Origin: Prevotella sp. CAG:1031
Lineage (GTDB): Bacteria; Bacteroidota; Bacteroidia; Bacteroidales; Muribaculaceae
NCBI GenBank assembly: GCA_000431215.1
Contig: HF985563.1
Location: forward strand, 61,013-114,565
DNA length: 53,553 bases
Direction: 5' to 3'
Made by a program: the position numbers and the translations under genes. Of this stretch, positions 43,533 to 52,441 are shown piece by piece. The first letter of the stretch is position 1. Every line of letters begins with the position of its first letter. Under the pieces are notes generated by a model. The model was given only the letters and a program-made list of their open reading frames with translations, ran no database searches and was not told the origin of the DNA.

Positions 43533-44450
43533 TTATTCAGGCGACTTTTGGAAATAGAAAATGAGCTTGTCAACGCCTCCTTTATGTTTGGTCGGATTCT
43601 TGGATTTGAGCTTTACGATATTTTGGAGCTTCCATCTTACTGAGGGATAGTTGCTCAAATCCCCGGCGCAGCATTTACTCCAGTCAGGATTACCTTCCTC
43701 AAATGAAATGAGAAATGCTTTGTCATCATCAGTCAATCCTTGAGTTACTACTTCAATCAGATTTAATCTCGCTTTTTGATAATCATCATAATTGAATGGT
43801 TCATCGGTCATCCCCTCAAACTGATTGTCGAGTGCCTCCTGATGGTCAATCGGATTTGGATTCAGAGATTCAATGATTGGCTTGTCGCTTCCAAGAAGGC
43901 AGAGCATAAAGCCATTCTTCACTGCTCCGAAATCGTCAGAAGTTATGCCTCTGCAATCGAACAGGTCTCGCGGATGTTGACGGCTGAGGGCAGCTGCAAT
44001 CTTTCCGCCATAGAGCTGGCTCCATGACACGATATTGGCAAAGCAACTCATTCCAAATTCCGCTTTAGCTTTTTCGCAAAGCTGCATCTTCTCGGTATCG
44101 CCTAAAATTCCTCTCTTGGTTCCGTTGACCTCAATTTTGATTGTAGTTCCGTCTTTGGTACACTGCAATTTCCAGACATCCGGCTTATGGATGACACGAA
44201 TACCGGGAACCGCTTTCTCTATTGCCGTTTTAAGAGCCGACAGATGCATGTTGATGTTTGCAAGGCTCGTATTCCGGTCTTCCAGCGGTATGTAAGTGAT
44301 ATCAATATCGACGGAATACCTCGGAAGGTTCCTGTGGAAAAGGTTTATCGCAGTTCCGCCATGCACGGCGAAATCCTTTATCTTGAAAACTATCGGCATC
44401 ACTCTGATAAGGAGTGCGACCTGTCTGCGATATATGTCATTCATAATCAT
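43533..44450 (-). CDS. AbiEii/AbiGii-type nucleotidyltransferase toxin
   Basis: 305 residues. The nucleotidyltransferase core is evident: VHGGTAINLFHRNLPRYSVDIDI-type text near residues 28-52, with the GG motif and the RxSxDID metal-binding Asp pair, then WSQLYGGKIAAALSRQHPRDLFD near 150-172. By family this is the toxin of a type IV (AbiE) toxin-antitoxin system, which modifies a cellular RNA and can abort phage infection. It overlaps the upstream antitoxin by 14 nt. No lesion is visible, in contrast to the surrounding genes. Confidence 0.9.
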   Translation of the reverse strand: MIMNDIYRRQVALLIRVMPIVFKIKDFAVHGGTAINLFHRNLPRYSVDIDITYIPLEDRNTSLANINMHLSALKTAIEKAVPGIRVIHKPDVWKLQCTKDGTTIKIEVNGTKRGILGDTEKMQLCEKAKAEFGMSCFANIVSWSQLYGGKIAAALSRQHPRDLFDCRGITSDDFGAVKNGFMLCLLGSDKPIIESLNPNPIDHQEALDNQFEGMTDEPFNYDDYQKARLNLIEVVTQGLTDDDKAFLISFEEGNPDWSKCCAGDLSNYPSVRWKLQNIVKLKSKNPTKHKGGVDKLIFYFQKSPE

Positions 44451-45201
44451 TTAATTCTTTAGGGACTGTAATGCGATACTTGGAAATATAAACTCCATTG
44501 TCAACGAGCTGAAGCTTGGAAGTCGTCAGACCGAATTTATCCAGGTCAAGCATATCAAACCAATAATGCCCGGCTTTCTCGGCCATATATAGAAACATCC
44601 TTTTTACCCGCTGACTCGATGTGTTTTCAAGCGCGGTCTGTACTTTGTCAGGATCAAGTGATGTCAACTGCTCCATTATATAGTACAGATCCATATAATT
44701 ATAGTGATCCGGCACAAGATGCATACATTCCAGAAATGCCTGCTCCGGCGATGATAATATTAAGGAGAGTCCGTTCCTGTCAAGGGATTGGGTTGCCGGA
44801 TTCTTAAAGATGCCCGTATGAAACGGCACTATCTTCATGTCGTATCTGTCGCTCATGACCCAATCATCAAAACTGCCGTTCTTAAAAGCGACCATGAGTC
44901 GAGGTTTACCCATCGGCACGTAATGATTGAATCCGAAAAGTTCAAGCGCGGAATGTGCTGCTATCCGCGCTTTGTTTCCGGTCTGAAGATTGTAGCTATA
45001 TATCGAAGCCAACGCCGAAAGGCTGTCATTCTTTCTATACATAACCCCACGCGACAATCCTTCGAGCCAACCTGAATCCCGGTATCTCTTTATGAGCTGG
45101 GCAGAGTATCCCTCTTTCCGAAGCCAAGCGGCAAACAGAAGTCCCCCCGGAACTGCATCGGTAAGAAGTTGGTTGATTTTTGATGTTGTTGCTATACTCA
45201 T
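44437..45201 (-). CDS. AbiEi-type antitoxin/transcriptional repressor
   Basis: 254 residues. The N-terminal winged-helix part (LRKEGYSAQLIKRYRDSGW) and the adjoining YRKNDSLSALASIYSYN fit the AbiEi antitoxin family, which binds its own promoter and neutralises AbiEii. The middle has the DDWVMSDRYDMKIVPF and GLSLILSSPEQAFLECMHLVP stretches typical of these proteins. It is the first gene of the pair, preceded by a good promoter; self-repression is likely by family. Confidence 0.88.
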   Translation of the reverse strand: MSIATTSKINQLLTDAVPGGLLFAAWLRKEGYSAQLIKRYRDSGWLEGLSRGVMYRKNDSLSALASIYSYNLQTGNKARIAAHSALELFGFNHYVPMGKPRLMVAFKNGSFDDWVMSDRYDMKIVPFHTGIFKNPATQSLDRNGLSLILSSPEQAFLECMHLVPDHYNYMDLYYIMEQLTSLDPDKVQTALENTSSQRVKRMFLYMAEKAGHYWFDMLDLDKFGLTTSKLQLVDNGVYISKYRITVPKELNDYE

Positions 45202-45230
45202 AGTTGATTATCACTTTGAAATATCAACCG

Positions 45231-45261
45231 CAAAGTTAATCAAAAAGTTTGTACCGTCAAA
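45231..45261 (-). promoter_or_regulatory. Promoter of the AbiE pair
   Basis: Minus-strand TAACTTTG (45231-45238) with TTTG (45258-45261) at a 19-nt spacing, an ideal pair, about 30 nt upstream of the antitoxin ATG. Confidence 0.68.
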
Positions 45262-46072
45262 CTATTGAGTTGGGAATTATATCCGATAATATACCAATAG
45301 TGTATTATGAGCAGTTAATTCCAACTCTTTTTGCCTTAATAAGTCGCCATCAACATTTATTGCATAGACGTCAGGCTGTTTGGTATTCCGTGCGGTTTAC
45401 CGAGCATTTTTGCGCTGGAGGTTGACAGCGAGAAATTAAGCGGGCTACCGAGTTGTCGGCGGTTATGCCGTCAAAAGGTGACGGTGAGCCGTGGTTCACT
45501 GACACCTATTGTCCACATCTCGCCTGAGGGTCATGGCGGAACACCAAGAAATGTCTGCGCATTCTCCGAGACAAGCATCCGCTACGCTACCGCAGCCTCC
45601 GAGACTTTCAGCCTTTCTCCGTGTTCTGGATCGCCATGACTTTATAAGGAATTATTAGCCCGCCCTATCACTCGCTGTCCTGAGATGGCGGCACTCGGCA
45701 TAGACTGCGACCGGCTGACTTCCTGTGTCGTCATCCTGTCGCAGACTATGGTGGTCGTGCCGTTCTGTACCATCTTTTTATTAAGCCATTGGGGATTTAT
45801 TATCATCGCTGATTATGCGGCAGTACGTTTTCACCGTCATGGAGTCGATGCTCCTGATTATTGTCCAATTAACCAACGATTTCTACTTGCTTGCCTTATG
45901 AAACGTGTGGCGCCCGAGATATTCTTTTTGCTTTGGAATGAAAAATCTCCACAGCTCCCTGCGGTCGGTAGTATTTTTCCTCCCAAGGCCGAACATCTCC
46001 TTTTCGCACCCCACGCTCTTTGGGTGTCAAGCAAGCGAAACCGATGGTGATATACAAAAAAACGTCGCAACG
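45262..46072. other. Long non-coding leader of the mobilisation genes, with a large inverted pair
   Basis: No convincing gene in 810 bp; the 121-codon frame at 45685-46050 has no recognisable features. GTCATGGCG plus GAACAC (45530-45544) is complementary to GTGTTC (45621-45626) plus CGCCATGAC (45632-45640), which can close a roughly 110-nt structure. Placed just upstream of conjugation genes, the stretch could hold a transfer origin or a regulatory RNA, but I cannot identify a nick site. Confidence 0.45.
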
Positions 46073-46285
46073 ATGAAAACGAACAGCCACATAAATAGTC
46101 AAGGCAAAGCTTCAAGCCTCAGGTTCAGCCAAATAAAAAAAGCAATCCTTTGGTTGGCAGGGATAATCGGCGCAATCGTAGGTCTGACATTGTGGGCTTT
46201 CCTCCGACCGATATTCCGAGGCGTAGGCTGGGTAATATCAATCATCAGCGCACTTGCGATAATCTATTGGATTTTAACACTCTAA
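46073..46285 (+). CDS. Small membrane protein of the mobilisation region
   Basis: 70 residues from ATG 46073 (MKTNSHINSQGKASSLRF). A basic N terminus is followed by two transmembrane segments (about 25-47 and 50-69). It sits immediately upstream of the PcfK-like gene, where Bacteroides conjugative elements usually carry short membrane genes. No named family recognised. Confidence 0.6.
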   Translation: MKTNSHINSQGKASSLRFSQIKKAILWLAGIIGAIVGLTLWAFLRPIFRGVGWVISIISALAIIYWILTL

Positions 46286-46299
46286 AAATATTTACGACT

Positions 46300-46740
46300 A
46301 TGGCAACCACAAGAGAAAACCGAGGCACACGAGCCTTCAACGACACAATCAAGGCTTATCTTGAAAAGAGAGCCGACAATGACGCTCTGTTCGCTATCCG
46401 CTTTGCGAACCCCTCTAAATCTGTAGAGGACTGCGTTACATACATCATCAACCAAGTGCAGAAAAGCGGTTGCAACGGCTTTGCCGATGATGAAATCTTC
46501 GGAATGGCACTCCATTATTGGGAGGAAAGCGAGATTGAGGTCGGCAACCCAATCAACTGCAAGGTGGTGGTGAACCATACGGTAGAACTTACCGAGGAAG
46601 AAAAGGAACAGGCACGGCAGGACGCCATCAACAAACTCCGTGATGAGGAAATGGCTAAAATGCGCAGACCCAAGACCACTGAAAAGAAAACCACCGAGAA
46701 CAATCCCCAAATCGCACAACCCAGTCTTTTTGACCTCTAA
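46300..46740 (+). CDS. PcfK-like family protein
   Basis: 146 residues from ATG 46300. RAFNDTIKAYLEKRADND, the DDEIFGMALHYWEESEI stretch and the VELTEEEKEQARQDA segment match PcfK-like proteins of conjugative elements, as does the Lys/Thr-rich C terminus ending in QPSLFDL. PcfK is a partner of the PcfJ protein in conjugation loci; biochemical role unknown. Intact. It is separated from the next small gene by 12 nt. Confidence 0.82.
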   Translation: MATTRENRGTRAFNDTIKAYLEKRADNDALFAIRFANPSKSVEDCVTYIINQVQKSGCNGFADDEIFGMALHYWEESEIEVGNPINCKVVVNHTVELTEEEKEQARQDAINKLRDEEMAKMRRPKTTEKKTTENNPQIAQPSLFDL

Positions 46741-46752
46741 AACATTACGGCT

Positions 46753-46982
46753 ATGAAACCCAAGACCGCATTACAGAAACAAGTGGCAGAGGTTCCGGAA
46801 CATCCCCAAGCCAGTCTCAATCCCAGACACGACAGAACAATTCTTCCGCTTACGATGATGCGCCGACGCTTCCCGGTCTTGACCTGTTCCAGACCGGACT
46901 CGGATTCGACCCGCAGGAGGAAGCCTTCTACCGCGAGATGCAGCGGCGCAGGAAGAAAAAACGCCGTGGCCCCAAACTATAA
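46753..46982 (+). pseudogene. Short mobilisation-region protein with a frameshift
   Basis: ATG 46753 begins MKPKTALQKQVAEVPEHPQA. The family-like C terminus (YDDAPTLPGLDLFQTG, then FDPQEEAFYREMQRRRKKKRR) lies in a different frame that ends at the TAA of 46980-46982. A 1-nt change in the region of the codons for EVPEH would connect them. Highly basic C terminus suggests nucleic-acid binding. Expected about 75 residues. Confidence 0.55.
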
Positions 46983-47011
46983 TTTGTCAAACTACAAACA
47001 CCAGATTTATT

Positions 47012-49009
47012 ATGTCACAACAGGAAGATGACCTCAGGGCGTTGTCGAAAATCATGGATCTACTCCGTGGTGTCAGCATCGCCGTGATGGTTGCCAACAT
47101 TTACTGGTTCTGCCAGCCCCTTGTGTCGGGCTGGGAGTTCCACTCTCAGACCTTGAAGGTTCTTCGCGGTCTTGACGAGGCCGGGAGCCTATTCCACAAT
47201 CCGTGGAACGCCAAATGGTGGACGCTCCTTCTGCTTGCCCTCTCGTGTTTCGGCACCAAAGGTGTCAAGAACGAAAAAATAAAATGGGGCCAGATATGGC
47301 TCATAATTTCAATAGGTGCCGTGCTGTTTTTTCTCGATTGGTGGATGGTGTCTCTCGGCTGGTACTACACCTATATATTCACCGCCATATCGGGATATGT
47401 GTGCCTGCTGCTCGGAGGGGTGTGGATGAGCCGTCTGTTGAAGAACAACATGATGGACGACCGTTTCAACGAGGAAAACGAATCGTTCATGCAGGAGACC
47501 AAGCTGATGGAGAATGAATATTCAGTAAATCTCCCCACACGCTTTTATTATAAAAAACGGTGGAACAGGGGCTGGATAAACGTGGTCAACCCTTTCAGAG
47601 CCTCGATAGTCCTCGGCACCCCCGGCTCCGGCAAGTCATTCGCGGTGGTCAACAATTTCATCAAACAGCAGATAGAAAAGGGCTTCGGGCTTTATGTGTA
47701 TGACTACAAATTCCCTGATTTATCGCTGATTGCATATAATCATATGCTCAACCATGCCAAGAGTTACGGGGAGAATCCGCCCACGTTCTGCGTCATAAAT
47801 TTCGATGATCCGGAACACTCACATAGGTGCAATCCGATACATCCTGATTTCATGTCGGATATTGCGGACGCATACGAATAGGCATACACAATAATGATGA
47901 ATTTGAATCGCACATGGATACAGAAACAGGGCGATTTCTTCGTGGAATCCCCGATAGTTCTGTTTGCCGCAATCATCTGGTATCTAAAAATATACGAGAA
48001 CGGCAAATACTGCACTTTTCCCCATGCCATTGAGTTCCTTTGCCGCCGGTATGAGGATATATTTCCTATCCTCACATCATACACGGAGCTGGAAAACTAT
48101 CTTTCTCCGTTTATCGACGCTTGGCAGGGAGGCGCGGCTGAACAGCTTGCCGGGCAGATAGCCTCGGCGAAGATACCTCTTTCCCGCATGATTTCGCCTC
48201 AGCTCTACTGGATTATGACGGGCGATGATTTCACTCTTAACATCAACAACCCGAAAGAGCCGAAGATACTCTGTGTCGGCAATAATCCCGACCGTCAGAA
48301 CATCTATGGCGCGGCACTCGGTCTATACAATTCCAGAATAGTTAAGCTGATAAACAAGAAAGGGATGTTAAAGTCCGGGGTCATCATAGACGAGCTGCCG
48401 ACCATATATTTCAAGGGTCTCGATAATCTTATTGCCACCGCGCGAAGTAACAAGGTTGCCGTCTGTCTCGGCTTTCAGGACTTTTCACAGCTCAAACGAG
48501 ATTACGGCGACAAGGAGGCGGCAGTGGTGATGAATACCGTGGGCAATATTTTCTCCGGGCAGGTTGTCGGCGAGACCGCCAAGACGCTTTCAGAGAGGTT
48601 CGGCAAGGTTCTCCAGCAAAGGCAGTCCATGAGCATCAACCGTCAGGATGTGAGCCACTCGATCAACACGCAAATGGATTCTCTTATTCCGGCGAGTAAG
48701 ATTTCCACTCTGACGCAGGGAATGTTTGTCGGTGCCGTCAGCGACAATTTCGACGAGCGCATCGACCAGAAGATTTTTCATGCCGAGATTGTGGTGGACA
48801 CCAAGAATGTGGCAGCAGAGACATCCGCCTATCAGCCCATACCGCTGATAACCGATTTCAAGGATGACACACCCGACAAGTCGAAGATGAAAGCCGCCAT
48901 ACAGTTCAACTATAATCAGGTGAAACAGGATGTTAAAGACATCGTAGAGCGAGAGTTGGAGCGCATCCGCAAAGATCCGAAACTCCGTCCTTTGTTGCGG
49001 ATAAAATAG
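47012..49009 (+). pseudogene. mobC: MobC/TraG-type conjugative coupling protein interrupted by TAG
   Basis: 665 residues if the amber is read through. The N terminus has two to four transmembrane helices (about 20-130), then Walker A LGTPGSGKSF near residue 205 and Walker B GVIIDELP near 455, with ARSNKVAVCLGFQDFSQL and a C-terminal all-alpha-like region. This is the T4SS coupling ATPase that brings the relaxosome to the mating pore. Codon 290 (47879-47881) is TAG; the text on both sides is family-like (MSDIADAYE, then AYTIMMNLNRTWIQKQGDFF). A sense codon is expected here, so the gene is a point-mutation pseudogene unless amber is suppressed. No relaxase gene (mobA/mobB) is present in the window. 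Confidence 0.85.
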
Positions 49010-49027
49010 TACATAACAATAAAGAGC

Positions 49028-49066
49028 AAGCCCGACCATTCATCACGAGTGGCCGGGCTTTTATTT
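49028..49066 (+). terminator. Intrinsic terminator after the coupling-protein gene
   Basis: AAGCCCG (49028-49034) pairs with CGGGCTT (49054-49060), with an inner CCATT/AGTGG stem, followed by a short T-rich run. Confidence 0.78.
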
Positions 49067-49134
49067 GATATTTGCCTATGATTAAAAAGAGATTAAATAT
49101 TTCGGATGGATTAGTGGTTGGACATCGGCTGACA

Positions 49135-49722
49135 TCATTTTGCGTCCTGCTCCTCCATGTGCTGGGTAAGCTGTTTTGTCAGCAGGTCGAGAACGTAAGT
49201 GCGGCTGTCGAGAGTGCGCACCTTTATCTCGTTGAATTTCTTATATATGTAGTTTTCGGTTATCTCCACATCGAAGGCTTTGGCGAGTCTGAAGATTACA
49301 TCCTTCACGGTGAGCCTGTCGCCGAAGCATTTTGCCAAGTGGAAGGCATAGCCTATCTCCACGAGTGCGACTTTCTTATGGCTCCATTTCAGTCCTATGT
49401 CCTGAAGAAGCTCATCGTCGGTTGCCGGTTCGATGACGACATTCTTTAGATTGCTGATTGTCTCGCGGATGAAGTGGAGTGCCTTGCTGATAAAGGATGT
49501 TAGCGATGTGTTCACGGCGTTGCGGTCCGCTTCAGTCTGGAGATGGGAAATCTCAATCTCGACCACGAGCAATGCGCTGACTGCATAGCCTTTATTCTTG
49601 TTTGTACGGCACATCTCGAATACCTGCACGATGAAGTCGCGGTAGGTGATGTGAAGATTCTCCTTTTCGCCAGCCAAAAGCTGGCGGAAGAATTCGGTCT
49701 CGGTAAGGGCGAATATGTCCAT
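49135..49722 (-). CDS. RteC-like regulator of conjugative elements
   Basis: 195 residues from ATG 49722 (MDIFALTETEFFRQLLAGEK). The upstream in-frame start would be a TTG inside the hairpin 49841-49879, so I prefer 49722. The C-terminal half (KWSHKKVALVEIGYAFHLA, then FDVEITENYIYKKFNEIKVRT, with a basic end) resembles the DNA-binding part of RteC, which controls excision of CTnDOT-like elements. The N-terminal half is less similar to RteC, so this is a relative rather than an orthologue. It is next to a truncated response regulator, as rteB lies near rteC in such elements. Confidence 0.55.
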   Translation of the reverse strand: MDIFALTETEFFRQLLAGEKENLHITYRDFIVQVFEMCRTNKNKGYAVSALLVVEIEISHLQTEADRNAVNTSLTSFISKALHFIRETISNLKNVVIEPATDDELLQDIGLKWSHKKVALVEIGYAFHLAKCFGDRLTVKDVIFRLAKAFDVEITENYIYKKFNEIKVRTLDSRTYVLDLLTKQLTQHMEEQDAK

Positions 49723-49840
49723 ATCGGGGCTGGTGTTTTTGGGTTCTACATTATGTTTTTTCGTTTCTCGATGGATAGAACCAACCAGCGTTACAAATTG
49801 ATTACGGAATATAATGTTAAAATGGAAAGCGTATGTGTTT

Positions 49841-49879
49841 CGATACTGTTTCTTAGACACACTCAAAGAAACAGTATCG
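49841..49879. repeat. Perfect 14-bp stem hairpin at the junction of RteC-like and truncated response-regulator genes
   Basis: CGATACTGTTTCTT (49841-49854) and AAGAAACAGTATCG (49866-49879) are perfect reverse complements around an 11-nt loop. The response-regulator reading frame ends inside it. The hairpin may mark the deletion or recombination joint that truncated the regulator, or act as a terminator for it (no long T run). Confidence 0.7.
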
Positions 49880-50057
49880 TGCCGCCGGTGAATTTCATCG
49901 CAGCGACCACGACAGCGCCTGGTGGCAGCTTTGCCACCTCTTCTTGTGCTGCCTCCATCTTATCTACGGCTATCGGCTCATATCCGGCTCGCGTAATCAA
50001 CCCCGACATAAGCCGACCGTCAGAGATGGAGGCTTCTACAATAAGAATCTTGTTCAT
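49863..50057 (-). pseudogene. Truncated response regulator (RteB-like receiver fragment)
   Basis: 64 residues. MNKILIVEASISDGRLMSGL is the start of a receiver domain (phosphoacceptor region expected to follow), with GAVVVAAMKFTGGT as its end. The chain then stops after ILFL, well short of a complete receiver domain and without any output domain. The stop falls inside the hairpin 49841-49879. Probably the 5' remnant of an rteB-type regulator of the conjugative element. Confidence 0.65.
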
Positions 50058-50228
50058 CTCTTTTGTTTATATAAAAATGGGTTATATCATTTCCTTTCTT
50101 TTTTCAATTGATTTTTCAAAAATCATTCCCAGACAATTTGATTGTATATGGGAATTGTCGGAATTGGCAAGCTTTTGATTTATGAGATTTATCAACACCT
50201 GCTATATGCTATATTTTTAATTTGAATA

Positions 50229-51260
50229 CTACCAGTTGTATTGATTTAATATTATGGAACCGTCCATTCCACTAAGCGACACGGTCATTTTAATTATTTT
50301 TCCCAATGAATCTGTAAATGAAATGGCATATTCAGGCCCGTCTCCAAGAAACGGCATATATATACTAATGGATTGTCCGGATTCCAATACCATGCTCAGC
50401 CGCTCTTTCTCAGTTACATTTATTTTGCCATCGGAATAGATAACATCACATAAATCTATAATCTTGAAATCTTTCAATGTCTGAGAGGCTGTAAAACGTA
50501 TTTTACCTCCGTCATCATGTTCGGCTATTATAGGGCGTAAGTCTGAAAATGGAATCAACTCCAGACATATTGACTGGTCAATATTGTTTTCATCGTTAAG
50601 GTTGTAATCATCCATTGTATAATTCAGTTTGACGGCTGCATTTTGATCAAGAGTGTCAGAATAGCTATGATAATACTCATGGTCTCCACCGGCATTGAGA
50701 GAACTGAACCAAAAATGTTCGCAATTCAATATGCCATTTATATATGAATACTGTCCGCTTATCACACGAGCAGCACACTCGGCTCCGGTCATGTAAAACC
50801 ATCCATTATCTTGATAGTACCATGATCTTCGACTTGTTCCGGATAATAGAAGTTTCGGCTTTCCATTGCTCATTGCGTAAAGAGCAAGAATCATGGTCTT
50901 ACGGGGGCTGTTAGGGTAAGGAACGACATTAGTGCCGATAGCCAGTTCGTTTATGCCGTCGCCATTAAAGTCATAAAAAATGTAACCGACTTCTTCTCTA
51001 ACCTTTTCCCAAGGTTTTATTTCATCATCGTAAGAATAGCACCTAATTTCATAGATACCTTCAAAGCCGTCGGGAACTTCTTCGCATCCGCCGGACATGA
51101 GTCTTGCAGCGAGTTCAAGCGGTTCTTCGAATCTTGATAAGTCCGTATAAGACGCAACATTGTCTGAACTTTTGTCTATTGCATACGCACTAAAGCCAAA
51201 AGTTGGCGCAAGATGCAGTATAAATACCATTAAAATATTGAAGATTTTTACTTGTTTCAT
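50229..51260 (-). CDS. Exported protein of unknown function with a DFNGDG motif
   Basis: 343 residues with an N-terminal signal peptide (IFNILMVFILHLAPTFGFSAYA). A Ca-binding-like motif DFNGDGINELAIG near residue 95 and the beta-rich sequence around it (KTMILALYAM, SWYYQDNGWFYMTG) are typical of VCBS/FG-GAP-like folds. No further family recognised. Starts 2 nt after the YARHG lipoprotein gene, so it is the last gene of that operon. Confidence 0.75.
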   Translation of the reverse strand: MKQVKIFNILMVFILHLAPTFGFSAYAIDKSSDNVASYTDLSRFEEPLELAARLMSGGCEEVPDGFEGIYEIRCYSYDDEIKPWEKVREEVGYIFYDFNGDGINELAIGTNVVPYPNSPRKTMILALYAMSNGKPKLLLSGTSRRSWYYQDNGWFYMTGAECAARVISGQYSYINGILNCEHFWFSSLNAGGDHEYYHSYSDTLDQNAAVKLNYTMDDYNLNDENNIDQSICLELIPFSDLRPIIAEHDDGGKIRFTASQTLKDFKIIDLCDVIYSDGKINVTEKERLSMVLESGQSISIYMPFLGDGPEYAISFTDSLGKIIKMTVSLSGMDGSIILNQYNW

Positions 51261-51262
51261 TG

Positions 51263-52369
51263 TCAGTCAAATTGTCTATTATGCAATGCTCTGATTAATT
51301 GGATGTTTATCTCTTCCGCTTCGGTAAGTTGCACTTCATCTGTTTGAGGATTGTACCACGACGCGGACATAAACCATAGCTGAGCCTCTTTGTTATCTTT
51401 GAATGTATAACCGTGGCGAGCATAGATGCTTTGCGCCATCATTGCAAGTATATAATAGTAGGCTGCTTTTATTCGTGCTATTTCCTCATCGGAATAAGGT
51501 CCTTCGGAACTATATCCGGCATAGTATAGAATCTCTGCCTTTGTAAGAACGCGCTGTGTGAGTAACGGCCAAAAATCATCGTCAGTACGCATCAGTTCTA
51601 TGCTATCACCACCTTTAATATAGTTATAGCTTTCCCCATCGAAATTTTGTAAAGGGATTAGGTTTAAGCCTTGATGAATTTTCTCAATATAGTATGCTTG
51701 GTTATCTATAATCAAAACCGGTACCGGTCTATTTGACACAGAGCCGAGATTGAATGATTTGCTGTTGAAGAGGGTACCTGTTGCACGGAAAGTTTCAGGG
51801 TCGAAGGCAACAGTCTTGCCTTCTCTTGTAGTATATTCACCTTCAAGAAAGAAAGTTGTCATGTCAGTTTCTACATATTTCTTAAATGCTTTTGCCTCAT
51901 CTGTATTATATTTCTCTGGAAGGCCAACTAAGACATCTATAATTTCTCCAGTGCACGAATCTCGAAAAATCAGAACACCGCTGGCATTATCAAACGATAA
52001 ATTGCAATCCGCATACCTGTAATATCGGCCATCATTTAGATCGACAGATCTCCATCGTCCATTGGAAAGTTCTTCTAAATAAAGATACCTGTCATAATCA
52101 TCTTCTGACGGAGTAACGCCATTGAAGGTAAAGCATTTATATTTTGCAGAATCCGTATGAACAGAACCCTCATCAGACGGTTGCTGTATCTGTTGATACC
52201 GATAGATCGCTTCACCGTCGGTCCATGCTTCACCGGTAAGGATCTCAACATTGCTGCGTGGTATACAATCAGTTCCTGTATACTGGTATGTTGTGGCCTT
52301 TCCTGTGCCACAGCAAGCTAAGAGAAGAGCACTTACCAATACGTTCTTTAACAAACTCAAATATTTCAT
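51263..52369 (-). CDS. YARHG-domain lipoprotein
   Basis: 368 residues. The signal peptide ends LLLACCGTGK, a lipobox with Cys20 (or 19) as the lipidation site. The C-terminal part has the hallmark YARHGYTFKDNKEAQLWF followed by SASWYNP, i.e. the YARHG extracellular domain. The middle (YTTREGKTVAFDPETFRATG, then NLGSVSNRPVPVLIIDNQAYY) is shared with the next gene. Function unknown; YARHG domains are thought to bind extracellular or cell-wall ligands. It heads a two-gene operon with the DFNGDG protein, with 2 nt between them. Confidence 0.85.
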   Translation of the reverse strand: MKYLSLLKNVLVSALLLACCGTGKATTYQYTGTDCIPRSNVEILTGEAWTDGEAIYRYQQIQQPSDEGSVHTDSAKYKCFTFNGVTPSEDDYDRYLYLEELSNGRWRSVDLNDGRYYRYADCNLSFDNASGVLIFRDSCTGEIIDVLVGLPEKYNTDEAKAFKKYVETDMTTFFLEGEYTTREGKTVAFDPETFRATGTLFNSKSFNLGSVSNRPVPVLIIDNQAYYIEKIHQGLNLIPLQNFDGESYNYIKGGDSIELMRTDDDFWPLLTQRVLTKAEILYYAGYSSEGPYSDEEIARIKAAYYYILAMMAQSIYARHGYTFKDNKEAQLWFMSASWYNPQTDEVQLTEAEEINIQLIRALHNRQFD

Positions 52370-52441
52370 TCTTTGATTGGTGATTCTTTATTGGATTACC
52401 CTTAAAAATTATATTATATATGTAGTAGTAACATTATCGAG

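Noticed and set aside
45685..46050. 121-codon frame in the leader of the mobilisation genes
   Set aside because: No recognisable family, no promoter, and an unusual composition; more likely part of a non-coding region.
31232..47881. Alternative genetic code reading TAA and TAG as amino acids
   Set aside because: TAA and TAG clearly terminate many intact genes here (for example TAG at the aldose-1-epimerase-like gene), and the lesions are limited to accessory genes.
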